From Bacteroidales bacterium (GTDB lineage: Bacteria > Bacteroidota > Bacteroidia > Bacteroidales > JAADGE01), in NCBI GenBank assembly GCA_029932445.1, contig JAOZQB010000151.1:1-7133 (forward strand): a stretch of DNA of 7,133 nt, in the 5' to 3' direction. The position numbers and the translations under genes are program-made. Shown here piece after piece: positions 1 to 6,816 of the stretch. The notes under the pieces are model-generated. The model saw only the letters and a list, made by a program, of their open reading frames with translations, was not told the DNA's origin and ran no database searches. Position 1 is the first letter of the stretch. Each line of letters begins with the position of its first letter.

Positions 1-1
1 T

Positions 2-36
2 AGTTGAAAGTAAAAAGTTGAATGTTAAAAGTTTAG
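2..36. repeat. Degenerate heptanucleotide tandem repeat, about five units
   Basis: Read in sevens, the sequence gives AGTTGAA, AGTAAAA, AGTTGAA, TGTTAAA and AGTTTAG, a consensus close to AGTTRAA. The period is visible directly, although individual units differ at one to three positions. The array begins at the window edge and may continue upstream. Degenerate heptad arrays of this kind are common in intergenic DNA of A+T-rich bacteria; their function is unknown. Low-complexity A+T drift is the alternative. Confidence 0.5.
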
Positions 37-57
37 CTCTTTTTATTATAAATTTTC

Positions 58-77
58 ATAGCCCAAATTTGGGCTAT
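58..77. repeat. Perfect 20-bp palindrome, possible hairpin or terminator
   Basis: ATAGCCCAAATTTGGGCTAT equals its own reverse complement. As RNA it would form an eight-pair stem with an AAUU loop. On the plus strand it is followed by the loosely T-rich AAGGTTTTATTTG, so it could end transcription of a gene left of the window. It could equally be a dimeric regulator site or a small dispersed repeat. The core CCCNAATTNGGG is shared with the second palindrome at 229-248. Confidence 0.6.
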
Positions 78-197
78 AAGGTTTTATTTGTTGTCTTATA
101 AACCTTCTTTACAGTTTTTAAACCTTAAAAGAAAAAGATCTACCGATTTTCAAAACCTTATTACCTTAATTAAGAAAAGGTATTTGTAAAATAATCA

Positions 198-284
198 ACC
201 CGCTATATTTAACATAGAACCTTATTATTAAACCCTAATTGGGGTTTATGAAATGTTTTTACCCGCTTAAATCAACATAGACCC
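198..284. repeat. Imperfect 24-bp direct repeat, copies 63 bp apart
   Basis: The copies are at 198-221 and 261-284 and match at 19 of 24 positions without gaps. The conserved parts are ACCCGCT at the left and AACATAGA followed by CC at the right. The palindrome at 229-248 lies in the spacer between them. The arrangement could be paired regulator sites upstream of the cluster or a decayed small repeat element; the sequence does not decide. Confidence 0.5.
229..248. repeat. Near-perfect 20-bp palindrome
   Basis: TAAACCCTAATTGGGGTTTA is palindromic apart from one opposed T/G pair (236 and 241), which would be a G-U wobble in RNA. It sits between the two copies of the direct repeat at 198-221 and 261-284 and resembles the palindrome at 58-77 in its CCC-N-AATT-N-GGG core. 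No T-run follows on the plus strand, so a terminator role there is unlikely. Confidence 0.5.
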
Positions 285-460
285 ATTCTTTTTTTAGTAT
301 AAGCATAGGTGAAAATACCTAAAAATCATTTTTTTTATTTATGCGTTTTTTTACCTATTATATTATGGGAGAATTATCATAATTTCGAAATCTTATATGA
401 TTTAGACTTAATAATACTGAATGCTGTCAGCAAAAAACACACGGCATGTTTTAATTGTTT

Positions 461-491
461 TTTGAGATTCGAGAAGTTTTTCGTAACTTCC
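461..491 (+). promoter_or_regulatory. Weak candidate Bacteroidota-type promoter
   Basis: TTTG at 461-464 is followed after 19 nt by TAACTTCC at 484-491. The primary sigma factor of Bacteroidota recognises a -33 TTTG and a -7 TAnnTTTG element at about this spacing. The -33 element fits, but the -7 element matches only in TAnnTT. Transcription would start near 497-500, giving a leader of about 20 nt before the start codon at 521. A better -7 match, TAATTTCG at 380-387, lacks a TTG at the right distance. The call is tentative. Confidence 0.2.
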
Positions 492-520
492 GAAGTTCCT
501 GATAATATTAATTTTATTTT

Positions 521-2044
521 ATGCTGAAACCCGTCAAAATACTTTTAGTAGAAGATGTTGAATCCGATGCTTATTTAATTGAACGACAATTTAAAAAAGG
601 AAATCTCGAATATACATTTGAGGTAGTAAATAATAAATCCGATTTTCTGGAGAGTTTAAATTCACGTACCCCTCATATTATTCTTTCCGATTATTATTTG
701 TCGGATATAAACGGCCTTGAAGCATTATCTCTGTTACGAAAAATAAATAAGAATATTCCGTTTATCATTGTTACCGGAGCACTGGACGAAGAAATTGCCG
801 TTAAATGCATCAAAGCAGGAGCTGATGATTATTTAACCAAAGAAAAATTAACACGTTTGGTTTCGGCTGTTAGTATTGCACTTGAAAAAAGAAATGCTGT
901 CATTGAAAAGGAAAAAGCTCAAATTAAAACGGAACAAATTGCAAAAGAACTTCAATTGTTGATTCAAAAAGTTAATTCACCGATTATTATTATTGATAAT
1001 GAAAATAAAATTATTGAATGGAATACAGCTGCGGAAAATTTAACCGGGCGGAAAAAAACTGAAGTGTTAAATACTGAATTGATTCCCTTATGTTTTAAAA
1101 ATAATAAAGATGAAATTGAACAAATAATTTCAAAAACTAAAAACGGAACCAATGTGTTAAATGCCGAAATTAGAATTAATACAAAATCAGGAGATAAAAG
1201 AATTCTGATAAATACAAATGAACATAAAGATGTTGATAATATATCATCGGGAGTTGTTATAATAGGACAGGATATTACGGAAATTGCAATTTACAGGTCA
1301 ATTTTAGAAGAAAAAGTTGAAGAACGAACTAAAGATTTAAAAAAAGCGCTTGAAAAAGAGAAAGATTTAGTTGAATTAAAATCTCGATTTGTTTCAATGG
1401 CATCTCATGAATTCAGAACACCCTTGGCAGCTATCGGATTTGCATCCGGATTTTTAAAAAAATATTATGATAAAATTGATAAAAAAACCACTTTGGGAAA
1501 ATTGGATAAAATTGACAATCAGATTCAACACATGACTGAATTATTGGATGATGTGTTGACAATGGGAAAAACAGAATCCGGAATAACAGTTAAAAAAGAA
1601 GAAATAGAATTTAATACGTTTATACAACAGTTGTTTGAAGAAGTCCTGGCAGTGACAAAAAACACACATAATATTAATGCAAAATTTTCAGATAAACAGT
1701 TAATGGTATCGTCTGACAAAATATTGCTCAGGAAAATATTTTTAAATTTATTGGTTAATGCCGTTAAATTTTCTCCTGATAAAAATCAAATTCAATTTGA
1801 AGCACTAAAAAAAGATGATACTTTAATATGCAATGTTATCGATTTCGGTATCGGAATTCCCGAAAATGAATGTGAAGACATATTTGAACCCTTTCACCGA
1901 GCAAAAAATACCGAAACCATTCAAGGAACCGGACTCGGTTTGCCGATTGTGAAAGATTCCGCTGAAGCACTCGGCGGCTCAATTAAAGTTAAAAGCACTG
2001 CGGGAAAAGAAACCTGCTTTACGGTTCAATTACCTGTTAAATAA
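521..2044 (+). CDS. Hybrid sensor histidine kinase: receiver-PAS-HisKA-HATPase
   Basis: This is a soluble two-component protein with an N-terminal receiver fused to a histidine kinase. Residues 1-125 are the receiver: acidic pocket E11-D12, phospho-acceptor D57 in SDYYLSDINGLEAL, T85 and K107 in DYLTK. Its FIIVTGALDEE..AV and DYLTKEKLTRL stretches match the receiver type often fused to PAS and output domains. Residues about 143-255 form one PAS domain ending in GQDITE, followed by a coiled coil (about 256-290). The dimerisation helix carries H296 in SHEFRTPL. The ATPase domain shows the N-box (N413 in LVNAVKFSPD), DFGIGIP (441-447), an F-box near IFEPF and GTGLGLP (469-475). All catalytic residues look intact. 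No membrane segment is visible. An in-frame TAA at 509-511 makes the ATG at 521 the first possible ATG; no Shine-Dalgarno is present. A receiver at the N-terminus implies regulation by another kinase, plausibly the one at 4750-6816. The specific signal is unknown. Confidence 0.95.
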   Translation: MLKPVKILLVEDVESDAYLIERQFKKGNLEYTFEVVNNKSDFLESLNSRTPHIILSDYYLSDINGLEALSLLRKINKNIPFIIVTGALDEEIAVKCIKAGADDYLTKEKLTRLVSAVSIALEKRNAVIEKEKAQIKTEQIAKELQLLIQKVNSPIIIIDNENKIIEWNTAAENLTGRKKTEVLNTELIPLCFKNNKDEIEQIISKTKNGTNVLNAEIRINTKSGDKRILINTNEHKDVDNISSGVVIIGQDITEIAIYRSILEEKVEERTKDLKKALEKEKDLVELKSRFVSMASHEFRTPLAAIGFASGFLKKYYDKIDKKTTLGKLDKIDNQIQHMTELLDDVLTMGKTESGITVKKEEIEFNTFIQQLFEEVLAVTKNTHNINAKFSDKQLMVSSDKILLRKIFLNLLVNAVKFSPDKNQIQFEALKKDDTLICNVIDFGIGIPENECEDIFEPFHRAKNTETIQGTGLGLPIVKDSAEALGGSIKVKSTAGKETCFTVQLPVK

Positions 2045-2059
2045 CTAATAATTAATATT

Positions 2060-4750
2060 ATGGAAACGTTTAAAGATAAAAGTAAAGATGAATTAATTCG
2101 GATTATAAAATCTTTTCAAAAAGAACAGGAAAATTCAAAAACACAGAAGGTTTTTAAAGAAAAAATTGCTGATAATTTTGTAAGTTTCACAGAGCTAAAA
2201 AGAATGTTTTTGAATCACGGTTCAATTATTTTATTTATTGAACCTGAATCAGGGAAAATCGTATTTGCCAATAAAGCAGCCGAAAAATTTTACGGATACG
2301 ATTCAGAACAATTGATGAAAATGACAATTAATGATATAAATTGTTTGACAAAAAAAGAATTGAAACAAAAACGCTCAGATGCAAAAACAAATAAACAAAA
2401 TCTGTTTATTTTTAAACATAAAATATACGGCGGTGATATTAAAACAGTAGAAGTTCATTCCTGTCCGGTTACATGTTGCGGAAATGAATTATTATTTTCA
2501 ATTATTAATGATATTACTGAAGAGCAAAAACATATTGAAAATATAAAATTATTAAATAAAAGGTTTTTAAATGTTGAAAAAATCGGCTCTTTCGGTTTTT
2601 TTGAATGGGATTTAATTACGAATGATATTTTTTTATCCCCTGAAATATATAAGATATACGGTATCCCCGATAATGTTTTAAATGTCGGTGAATTTATCAA
2701 TAAAGTGGTGCATCCGGATGATCTTGAATTTGTAAATAAAAATTTGGAATCAGCTGTAAAAGGCATTAAAAAATATCATATTGACCATAGAATTATTCGA
2801 CCTGACGGAACAATTGTTTGGTTAAATAATATAGCGGAAATCGAAAAAGATGAAAAAGGAAAACCAATTAAATTGATTGGGACAGTACGTGACATTACTA
2901 AACAAAAGAAACTTGAAACAGAATTACAAAAAAGTGAACAAAAATATCGAATTCTTGCTGAAAATACCTATGATTGGGAATATTGGACAGACCCTGACGG
3001 AAATTATAAATATTTATCTCCGTCATGTGAGCGTATTACCGGTTATTATCCCGAAGAATTTGTTGAAAATCCCGACTTGTTATTTGATATCGTGCATCCG
3101 GATTTTAGAGAAAAGGTTCACAAACATTATTATGATGAAAACAATAAAAATACACCGGTTTATTCAGACTCTTTCCCGATTACAAACAAAACCGGAAAAT
3201 TACGTTGGATTCAGCACCGGTGTTCCCCGGTATTTGATAAGGACGGTAATTTTATAGGACGAAGAGGCAATAACAGAGATATTTCCGATCTTAAATTAAC
3301 CGAATTCAAATTAAAAGAGCAAAATGAAGAGTATCTGGCACTTAACGAAGAATATAAGTCAACAAATGAAGATTTAAGAAATGCCAAAGAAAAAGCAGAA
3401 AAAAATGAATTGCTTTTTAAAGAAATTTTTAATACCGTTCCCGATCCGATGTCGATATCAACGATATTAACAGGAAAGTATTTAAAAATAAATGAAGGAT
3501 TTACTCAATTCACCGGTTATTCAAGGGAAGAAACAATAGGAAAAACAGTTGAGGATATTAATTTATGGGAAAACACAGAAGAACGCGAAGATTTTATAAA
3601 GAAACTCAAAAAAGACGGGTTTGTGCATAATTTTGAAACCGAATTCAGGATGAAAGACGGACGGATTCTACCCGGATTGGTTTCTGCAAATAAATTTATA
3701 ATTGATAAAGTTCCGTATCTCTTAATAATAACGAGAAACATCAGCGAACTGAAAAATGCACGGCTTGAAATTATTCAATCCGAAGAGAAATTCCGAAATT
3801 TGTTTAATAAAACGGCTGATGCCGTTTATGTACATCCTTTTTCGGAAAGCGGCTTTGCAAATTTTATAGAAGTAAATGATGTTGCTTGTAAAATGCTCGG
3901 TTATTCGAAAGAAGAATTTAAAAACTTATCGGTAAAAGATATTAATGTTCCGAGAGATGTTCAGAAAAAAGGAAGCAAAGAAGCACGTCAGAAATTTGAT
4001 AAAAACGGGTTCTCTGTTTTTGAAACCGAACATCTTACAAAGGAAGGAAAAAAAATATCGGTAGAAATACGGTCTTTAATTTTTGATTTATCGGGAGAAA
4101 AAACAATTATGTCCATCGTGCGAGATATATCAAAAATTAAAAAAATTCAGGAAGAACTCAAATTAAGTGAAGAAAAATTCCGAAAAGCTTTTTATACAAA
4201 TCCTGATGCCATAGCTATTAACAGATTGTCAGACGGAATGTATATAGATGTAAATAAGGGACTTGAAAATATTTTGAACTATACAAAAGACGAAGTTGTC
4301 GGTAAAACCTCTGCAGAACTTTCAATTTGGAAATATATGAAAGACAAGGGAATACTGGTAAATGAATTAAAACAAAAAGGATTTGCAGAAAACTTAGAAG
4401 CCGAGTTTTTAACAAAAAACGGAGAAACCAAAATCGGTTCAATGTCAGCAAATATTATTAAATTAAGAAAAGAAAATTGTATTATAAGTATTACCCAAGA
4501 CATTACCGAACGTAAGAAAACAGAAAATGAACTTCAAAAATACCGCGAACATCTTGAAGATATTGTAAAAGAACGTACGGATGAATTAGAAACATCATTA
4601 GAGGAACAAAAAGTGTTAAATGATGAATTATACGAATCCAACAAAGAACTCGAACGATTTAACGAATTATTCATCGGAAGAGAATTCAGGATTAAAGAAT
4701 TAAGGGATAAAGTTGAAGAATTGGAAAAAAAATTACAAAAAAGTAAATAA
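2060..4750 (+). CDS. Six-PAS sensory protein lacking a kinase domain
   Basis: This 896-residue cytoplasmic protein consists of PAS repeats and coiled coils with no catalytic domain. Approximate PAS positions are 45-155 (ending INDITE), 167-285 (PAS_3-like, HPDD, ending VRDIT), 292-412 (PAS_3-like, WEYWTDPDGNYKYLSPSCERITGY), 450-565, 572-695 and 700-818 (ending TQDITERKK). A coiled coil spans about 412-450, and another fills 818-896. That tail includes an EHLEDIVKERTDELE linker of the kind that normally leads into HisKA, then ERFNELFIGREFRIKELRD, a charged helix that recurs in PAS proteins as I recall. No H-box, N-box or glycine boxes are present. Domains 4 and 6 look like siblings. No LOV-type NCRFLQ motif is seen, so no ligand can be assigned. 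The ATG lies 15 nt after the previous stop, in the same frame, without a Shine-Dalgarno. The stop overlaps the next start. It probably senses signals and partners with a neighbouring kinase, or it is a kinase that lost its core. Confidence 0.92.
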   Translation: METFKDKSKDELIRIIKSFQKEQENSKTQKVFKEKIADNFVSFTELKRMFLNHGSIILFIEPESGKIVFANKAAEKFYGYDSEQLMKMTINDINCLTKKELKQKRSDAKTNKQNLFIFKHKIYGGDIKTVEVHSCPVTCCGNELLFSIINDITEEQKHIENIKLLNKRFLNVEKIGSFGFFEWDLITNDIFLSPEIYKIYGIPDNVLNVGEFINKVVHPDDLEFVNKNLESAVKGIKKYHIDHRIIRPDGTIVWLNNIAEIEKDEKGKPIKLIGTVRDITKQKKLETELQKSEQKYRILAENTYDWEYWTDPDGNYKYLSPSCERITGYYPEEFVENPDLLFDIVHPDFREKVHKHYYDENNKNTPVYSDSFPITNKTGKLRWIQHRCSPVFDKDGNFIGRRGNNRDISDLKLTEFKLKEQNEEYLALNEEYKSTNEDLRNAKEKAEKNELLFKEIFNTVPDPMSISTILTGKYLKINEGFTQFTGYSREETIGKTVEDINLWENTEEREDFIKKLKKDGFVHNFETEFRMKDGRILPGLVSANKFIIDKVPYLLIITRNISELKNARLEIIQSEEKFRNLFNKTADAVYVHPFSESGFANFIEVNDVACKMLGYSKEEFKNLSVKDINVPRDVQKKGSKEARQKFDKNGFSVFETEHLTKEGKKISVEIRSLIFDLSGEKTIMSIVRDISKIKKIQEELKLSEEKFRKAFYTNPDAIAINRLSDGMYIDVNKGLENILNYTKDEVVGKTSAELSIWKYMKDKGILVNELKQKGFAENLEAEFLTKNGETKIGSMSANIIKLRKENCIISITQDITERKKTENELQKYREHLEDIVKERTDELETSLEEQKVLNDELYESNKELERFNELFIGREFRIKELRDKVEELEKKLQKSK

Positions 4751-6816
4751 TGAGAGATTCTAAAAATAAGAGCAGAAAAGAATTACTGTCGGAAATTAAA
4801 AATTTGAAAAAACAAATTGCAGATGTTCAGAATGATAATCTTTTTCAAAAACTTAAAGAAAGTGAAGAAAAATACAAAACCAATTATGAGCATGTTCCTT
4901 TGTCCTATCAATCATTGGATTTTGACGGAAATTTTTTGGATATCAATCCTGCTTGGTTGAAAACATTGGCTTATTCAGAGCAAGACGTTATCGGAAAAAA
5001 TTTTGCTGATTTTTTACATCCGGATTATAAGCCACATTTTTTCTTTAATTTTCAACAATTTAAAGAACAAGGATACATTCATGATGTTCAGTTTAAAATA
5101 CAACATAAGGACGGGCACTTTTTGGATATTTTATTTGAAGGAAGTATTGCTTATACACCTGAGGGGAACTTTAAGCAGACCTATTGTACATTTAAAGATA
5201 TTACAAAACAAAAAGAAATTGAAAATGCACTTAAAGAAAGTGAAGAACGCTACCGAAATTTACTTGAAACGGCTCCTGTGGGTATTGCCGTTCATCAAGA
5301 CGGTTTAGCCGTTTATATTAATCGTAAAGGGTGTGAAATTATTAAAGCAGATTCTCCCGATCAAATTATCGGAAAACCGATAAATCAATTTATTCCTGAT
5401 TCGGTGTTTGATAAAGTGAAATTACAAGTCAAAGAAATTTTGAAGGGCAAAAAACATATAACTCCTGTTGAAGAACAATTAATTTGCCTTGACGGAACGC
5501 ATGTAGATGTTGATATTTCGGCAATGCCGATAAAATATAATAATAAACTTGCAGTACAAATTATCGTTTCTGATATTACGGAACGAAAAAAAACAGAAAA
5601 AGAAATACTTGAAAAAACATCACAATTTAAAATATTAACAGAAGCTGCCGGAGATGCTCTTTTTGTTTCCGATTTTGAAACCGAAGATATCGTTTTTGTT
5701 AATAAACGGGCATGCAAAACGCTCGGTTATACGGAAGATGAAATTCTTAAATTGAAAGTATCGGATTTAGATCCCGTTTTTATAAATGAAAATTACAGAG
5801 AGAATATTTGGAAAACAATGTCTCCGGGAGAACACCAAACCATTGAAGCTGTTCATAAACGTAAAGACGGAAGCACTTTTCCGGTTGAAATTAGAACCGG
5901 TTTGATAGAATTTAACGGGAGAAAATCTGTTTTAGGTTTTGCAAGAGATATTACGGAACGAAAAAAAACAGAAAAAGAATTAAAAAAATATCATGAACAT
6001 CTTGAAATACTTGTAAAAGAACGCACAAAAGAATTAGAGGAAAAAGCAAAAAAAATTCAAGAATCGCAGAAAGCTCTCAGTTTTTTAATGGAAGATGTAA
6101 ACAAATCAAGGAAGGAACTTTCGGAATCGAATTTAAAATTATCGGAATCAAACAGAGATCTTGAATCTTTTGCATATTCGGTTTCGCATGATTTAAAAAC
6201 ACCCTTAAGAGCAATCAGCGGATATTCGAAGGTTTTACTTGAAGATTTTTCCGCACAATTCGGAGATGAATCAAAGGGATATGTGTATTCAATCATTAAA
6301 AATTCAAACAACATGAATGCTTTGATTGATGATTTATTACGTTTTGCAAGAATAGGAAGAAACGAACTCGATCGATCCGAGTTTAATCTTTCCGTTTTGG
6401 TTCAAGATTGTTTTAACGAAATAAAATCGCTTGTTCCCGACAAAAAATCGGTAATTACAATTCAAAAAGACGTCTTTATAAATGCCGATATAGGTTTAAT
6501 GAAACAAGTTATGACTAATTTATTGACGAATGCAGTAAAATATTGTAAAACTGATAAAAGTCCGAAAATTGAATTCGGTATCAAAAAAGTTAAAAAACAA
6601 GATTATTATTTTCTTAAAGATAACGGAATCGGTTTTGATATGAAATATCATGATACCGTATTCAAAGTTTTTAAACGCCTGCATAATGCAGAATCTTATG
6701 AAGGAACAGGTATCGGTTTATCGCTCGTAAAACGTATTATTAATAAACACGGCGGAGATGTTTTTGCCGAATCGGAACCCGAGAAAGGAAGTACTTTTTA
6801 TTTTAAGGTGTCTTAG
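4750..6816 (+). CDS. Cytoplasmic PAS-PAS-PAS sensor histidine kinase
   Basis: This 688-residue kinase has a short N-terminal coiled coil (about 1-35), three PAS domains (about 36-155, 162-278 and 290-405, the last two ending in DITERKK), a long helical linker (about 405-478) and the kinase core. H480 lies in FAYSVSHDLKTPLRAISGYS, the H-box style typical of phytochrome-like kinases such as Cph1. The N-box is N594 in LLTNAVKY; the glycine boxes are DNGIGFD (624-630) and GTGIGLSLVKRI (652-663), with VFKVFKRL between them. All key residues look intact. No bilin-binding GAF domain, membrane segment or receiver is present. The start ATG shares its A with the stop of the upstream gene (TAATG), implying translational coupling. 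Kinases of this H-box class often signal to a separate single receiver; the N-terminal receiver of the 521-2044 protein is the only candidate in the window. Signal and final output are unknown. Confidence 0.95.
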   Translation: MRDSKNKSRKELLSEIKNLKKQIADVQNDNLFQKLKESEEKYKTNYEHVPLSYQSLDFDGNFLDINPAWLKTLAYSEQDVIGKNFADFLHPDYKPHFFFNFQQFKEQGYIHDVQFKIQHKDGHFLDILFEGSIAYTPEGNFKQTYCTFKDITKQKEIENALKESEERYRNLLETAPVGIAVHQDGLAVYINRKGCEIIKADSPDQIIGKPINQFIPDSVFDKVKLQVKEILKGKKHITPVEEQLICLDGTHVDVDISAMPIKYNNKLAVQIIVSDITERKKTEKEILEKTSQFKILTEAAGDALFVSDFETEDIVFVNKRACKTLGYTEDEILKLKVSDLDPVFINENYRENIWKTMSPGEHQTIEAVHKRKDGSTFPVEIRTGLIEFNGRKSVLGFARDITERKKTEKELKKYHEHLEILVKERTKELEEKAKKIQESQKALSFLMEDVNKSRKELSESNLKLSESNRDLESFAYSVSHDLKTPLRAISGYSKVLLEDFSAQFGDESKGYVYSIIKNSNNMNALIDDLLRFARIGRNELDRSEFNLSVLVQDCFNEIKSLVPDKKSVITIQKDVFINADIGLMKQVMTNLLTNAVKYCKTDKSPKIEFGIKKVKKQDYYFLKDNGIGFDMKYHDTVFKVFKRLHNAESYEGTGIGLSLVKRIINKHGGDVFAESEPEKGSTFYFKVS
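5572..5979 (+). repeat. Exact 33-bp direct repeat at the ends of two PAS domains
   Basis: The segments 5572-5604 and 5947-5979 are identical over 33 nt and both encode DITERKKTEKE, the C-terminal cap of PAS domains 2 and 3 of the kinase. The offset is 375 bp, exactly 125 codons, close to one PAS module. Each copy contains an A8 run. The neighbouring PAS sequences are clearly different, so this is either recent local homogenisation or strong codon-level conservation of a short motif. Confidence 0.85.

Larger units (their letters stand above)
1..520. other. Non-coding leader region rich in small repeats
   Basis: No convincing gene is seen in this stretch. It is very A+T-rich and holds a degenerate heptad array (2-36), a perfect 20-bp palindrome (58-77), a small inverted repeat TACCTT/AAGGTA (162-167 with 177-182) around the palindrome CTTAATTAAG (165-174), an imperfect palindrome (229-248) and an imperfect 24-bp direct repeat (198-221 and 261-284). 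The 7-mer AAACCTT occurs at 100-106, 120-126 and 153-159, and inverted at 78-84. T-runs lie at 329-336 and 346-352. A GTG-started frame of 72 codons (309-527) is open but shows no recognisable domain and is judged non-coding. The stretch probably combines the end of an upstream transcription unit with the promoter region of the three-gene cluster. Confidence 0.7.

Noticed and set aside
309..527. 72-codon frame with a GTG start ending inside the start of the receiver-kinase gene
   Set aside because: No Shine-Dalgarno or conserved domain, a rare start codon for this type of genome, and unconvincing composition. The hydrophobic segment near its start follows from T-rich DNA. A leader peptide cannot be excluded but is not supported.
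2455..2766. 103-codon reverse-strand frame inside the six-PAS gene
   Set aside because: It lies opposite strongly recognisable PAS sequence and is a shadow frame of A-rich coding DNA.
4630..4850. Frameshifted remnant of a HisKA-HATPase core after the six-PAS protein
   Set aside because: No H-box or N-box is seen in any frame around the junction, and the next gene begins at the stop codon with a clean PAS-kinase N-terminus, so there is no room for a remnant.
5385..5717. 110-codon reverse-strand frame inside the kinase gene
   Set aside because: It is antisense to conserved PAS sequence, has no recognisable domain and a serine/isoleucine-rich composition typical of shadow frames.
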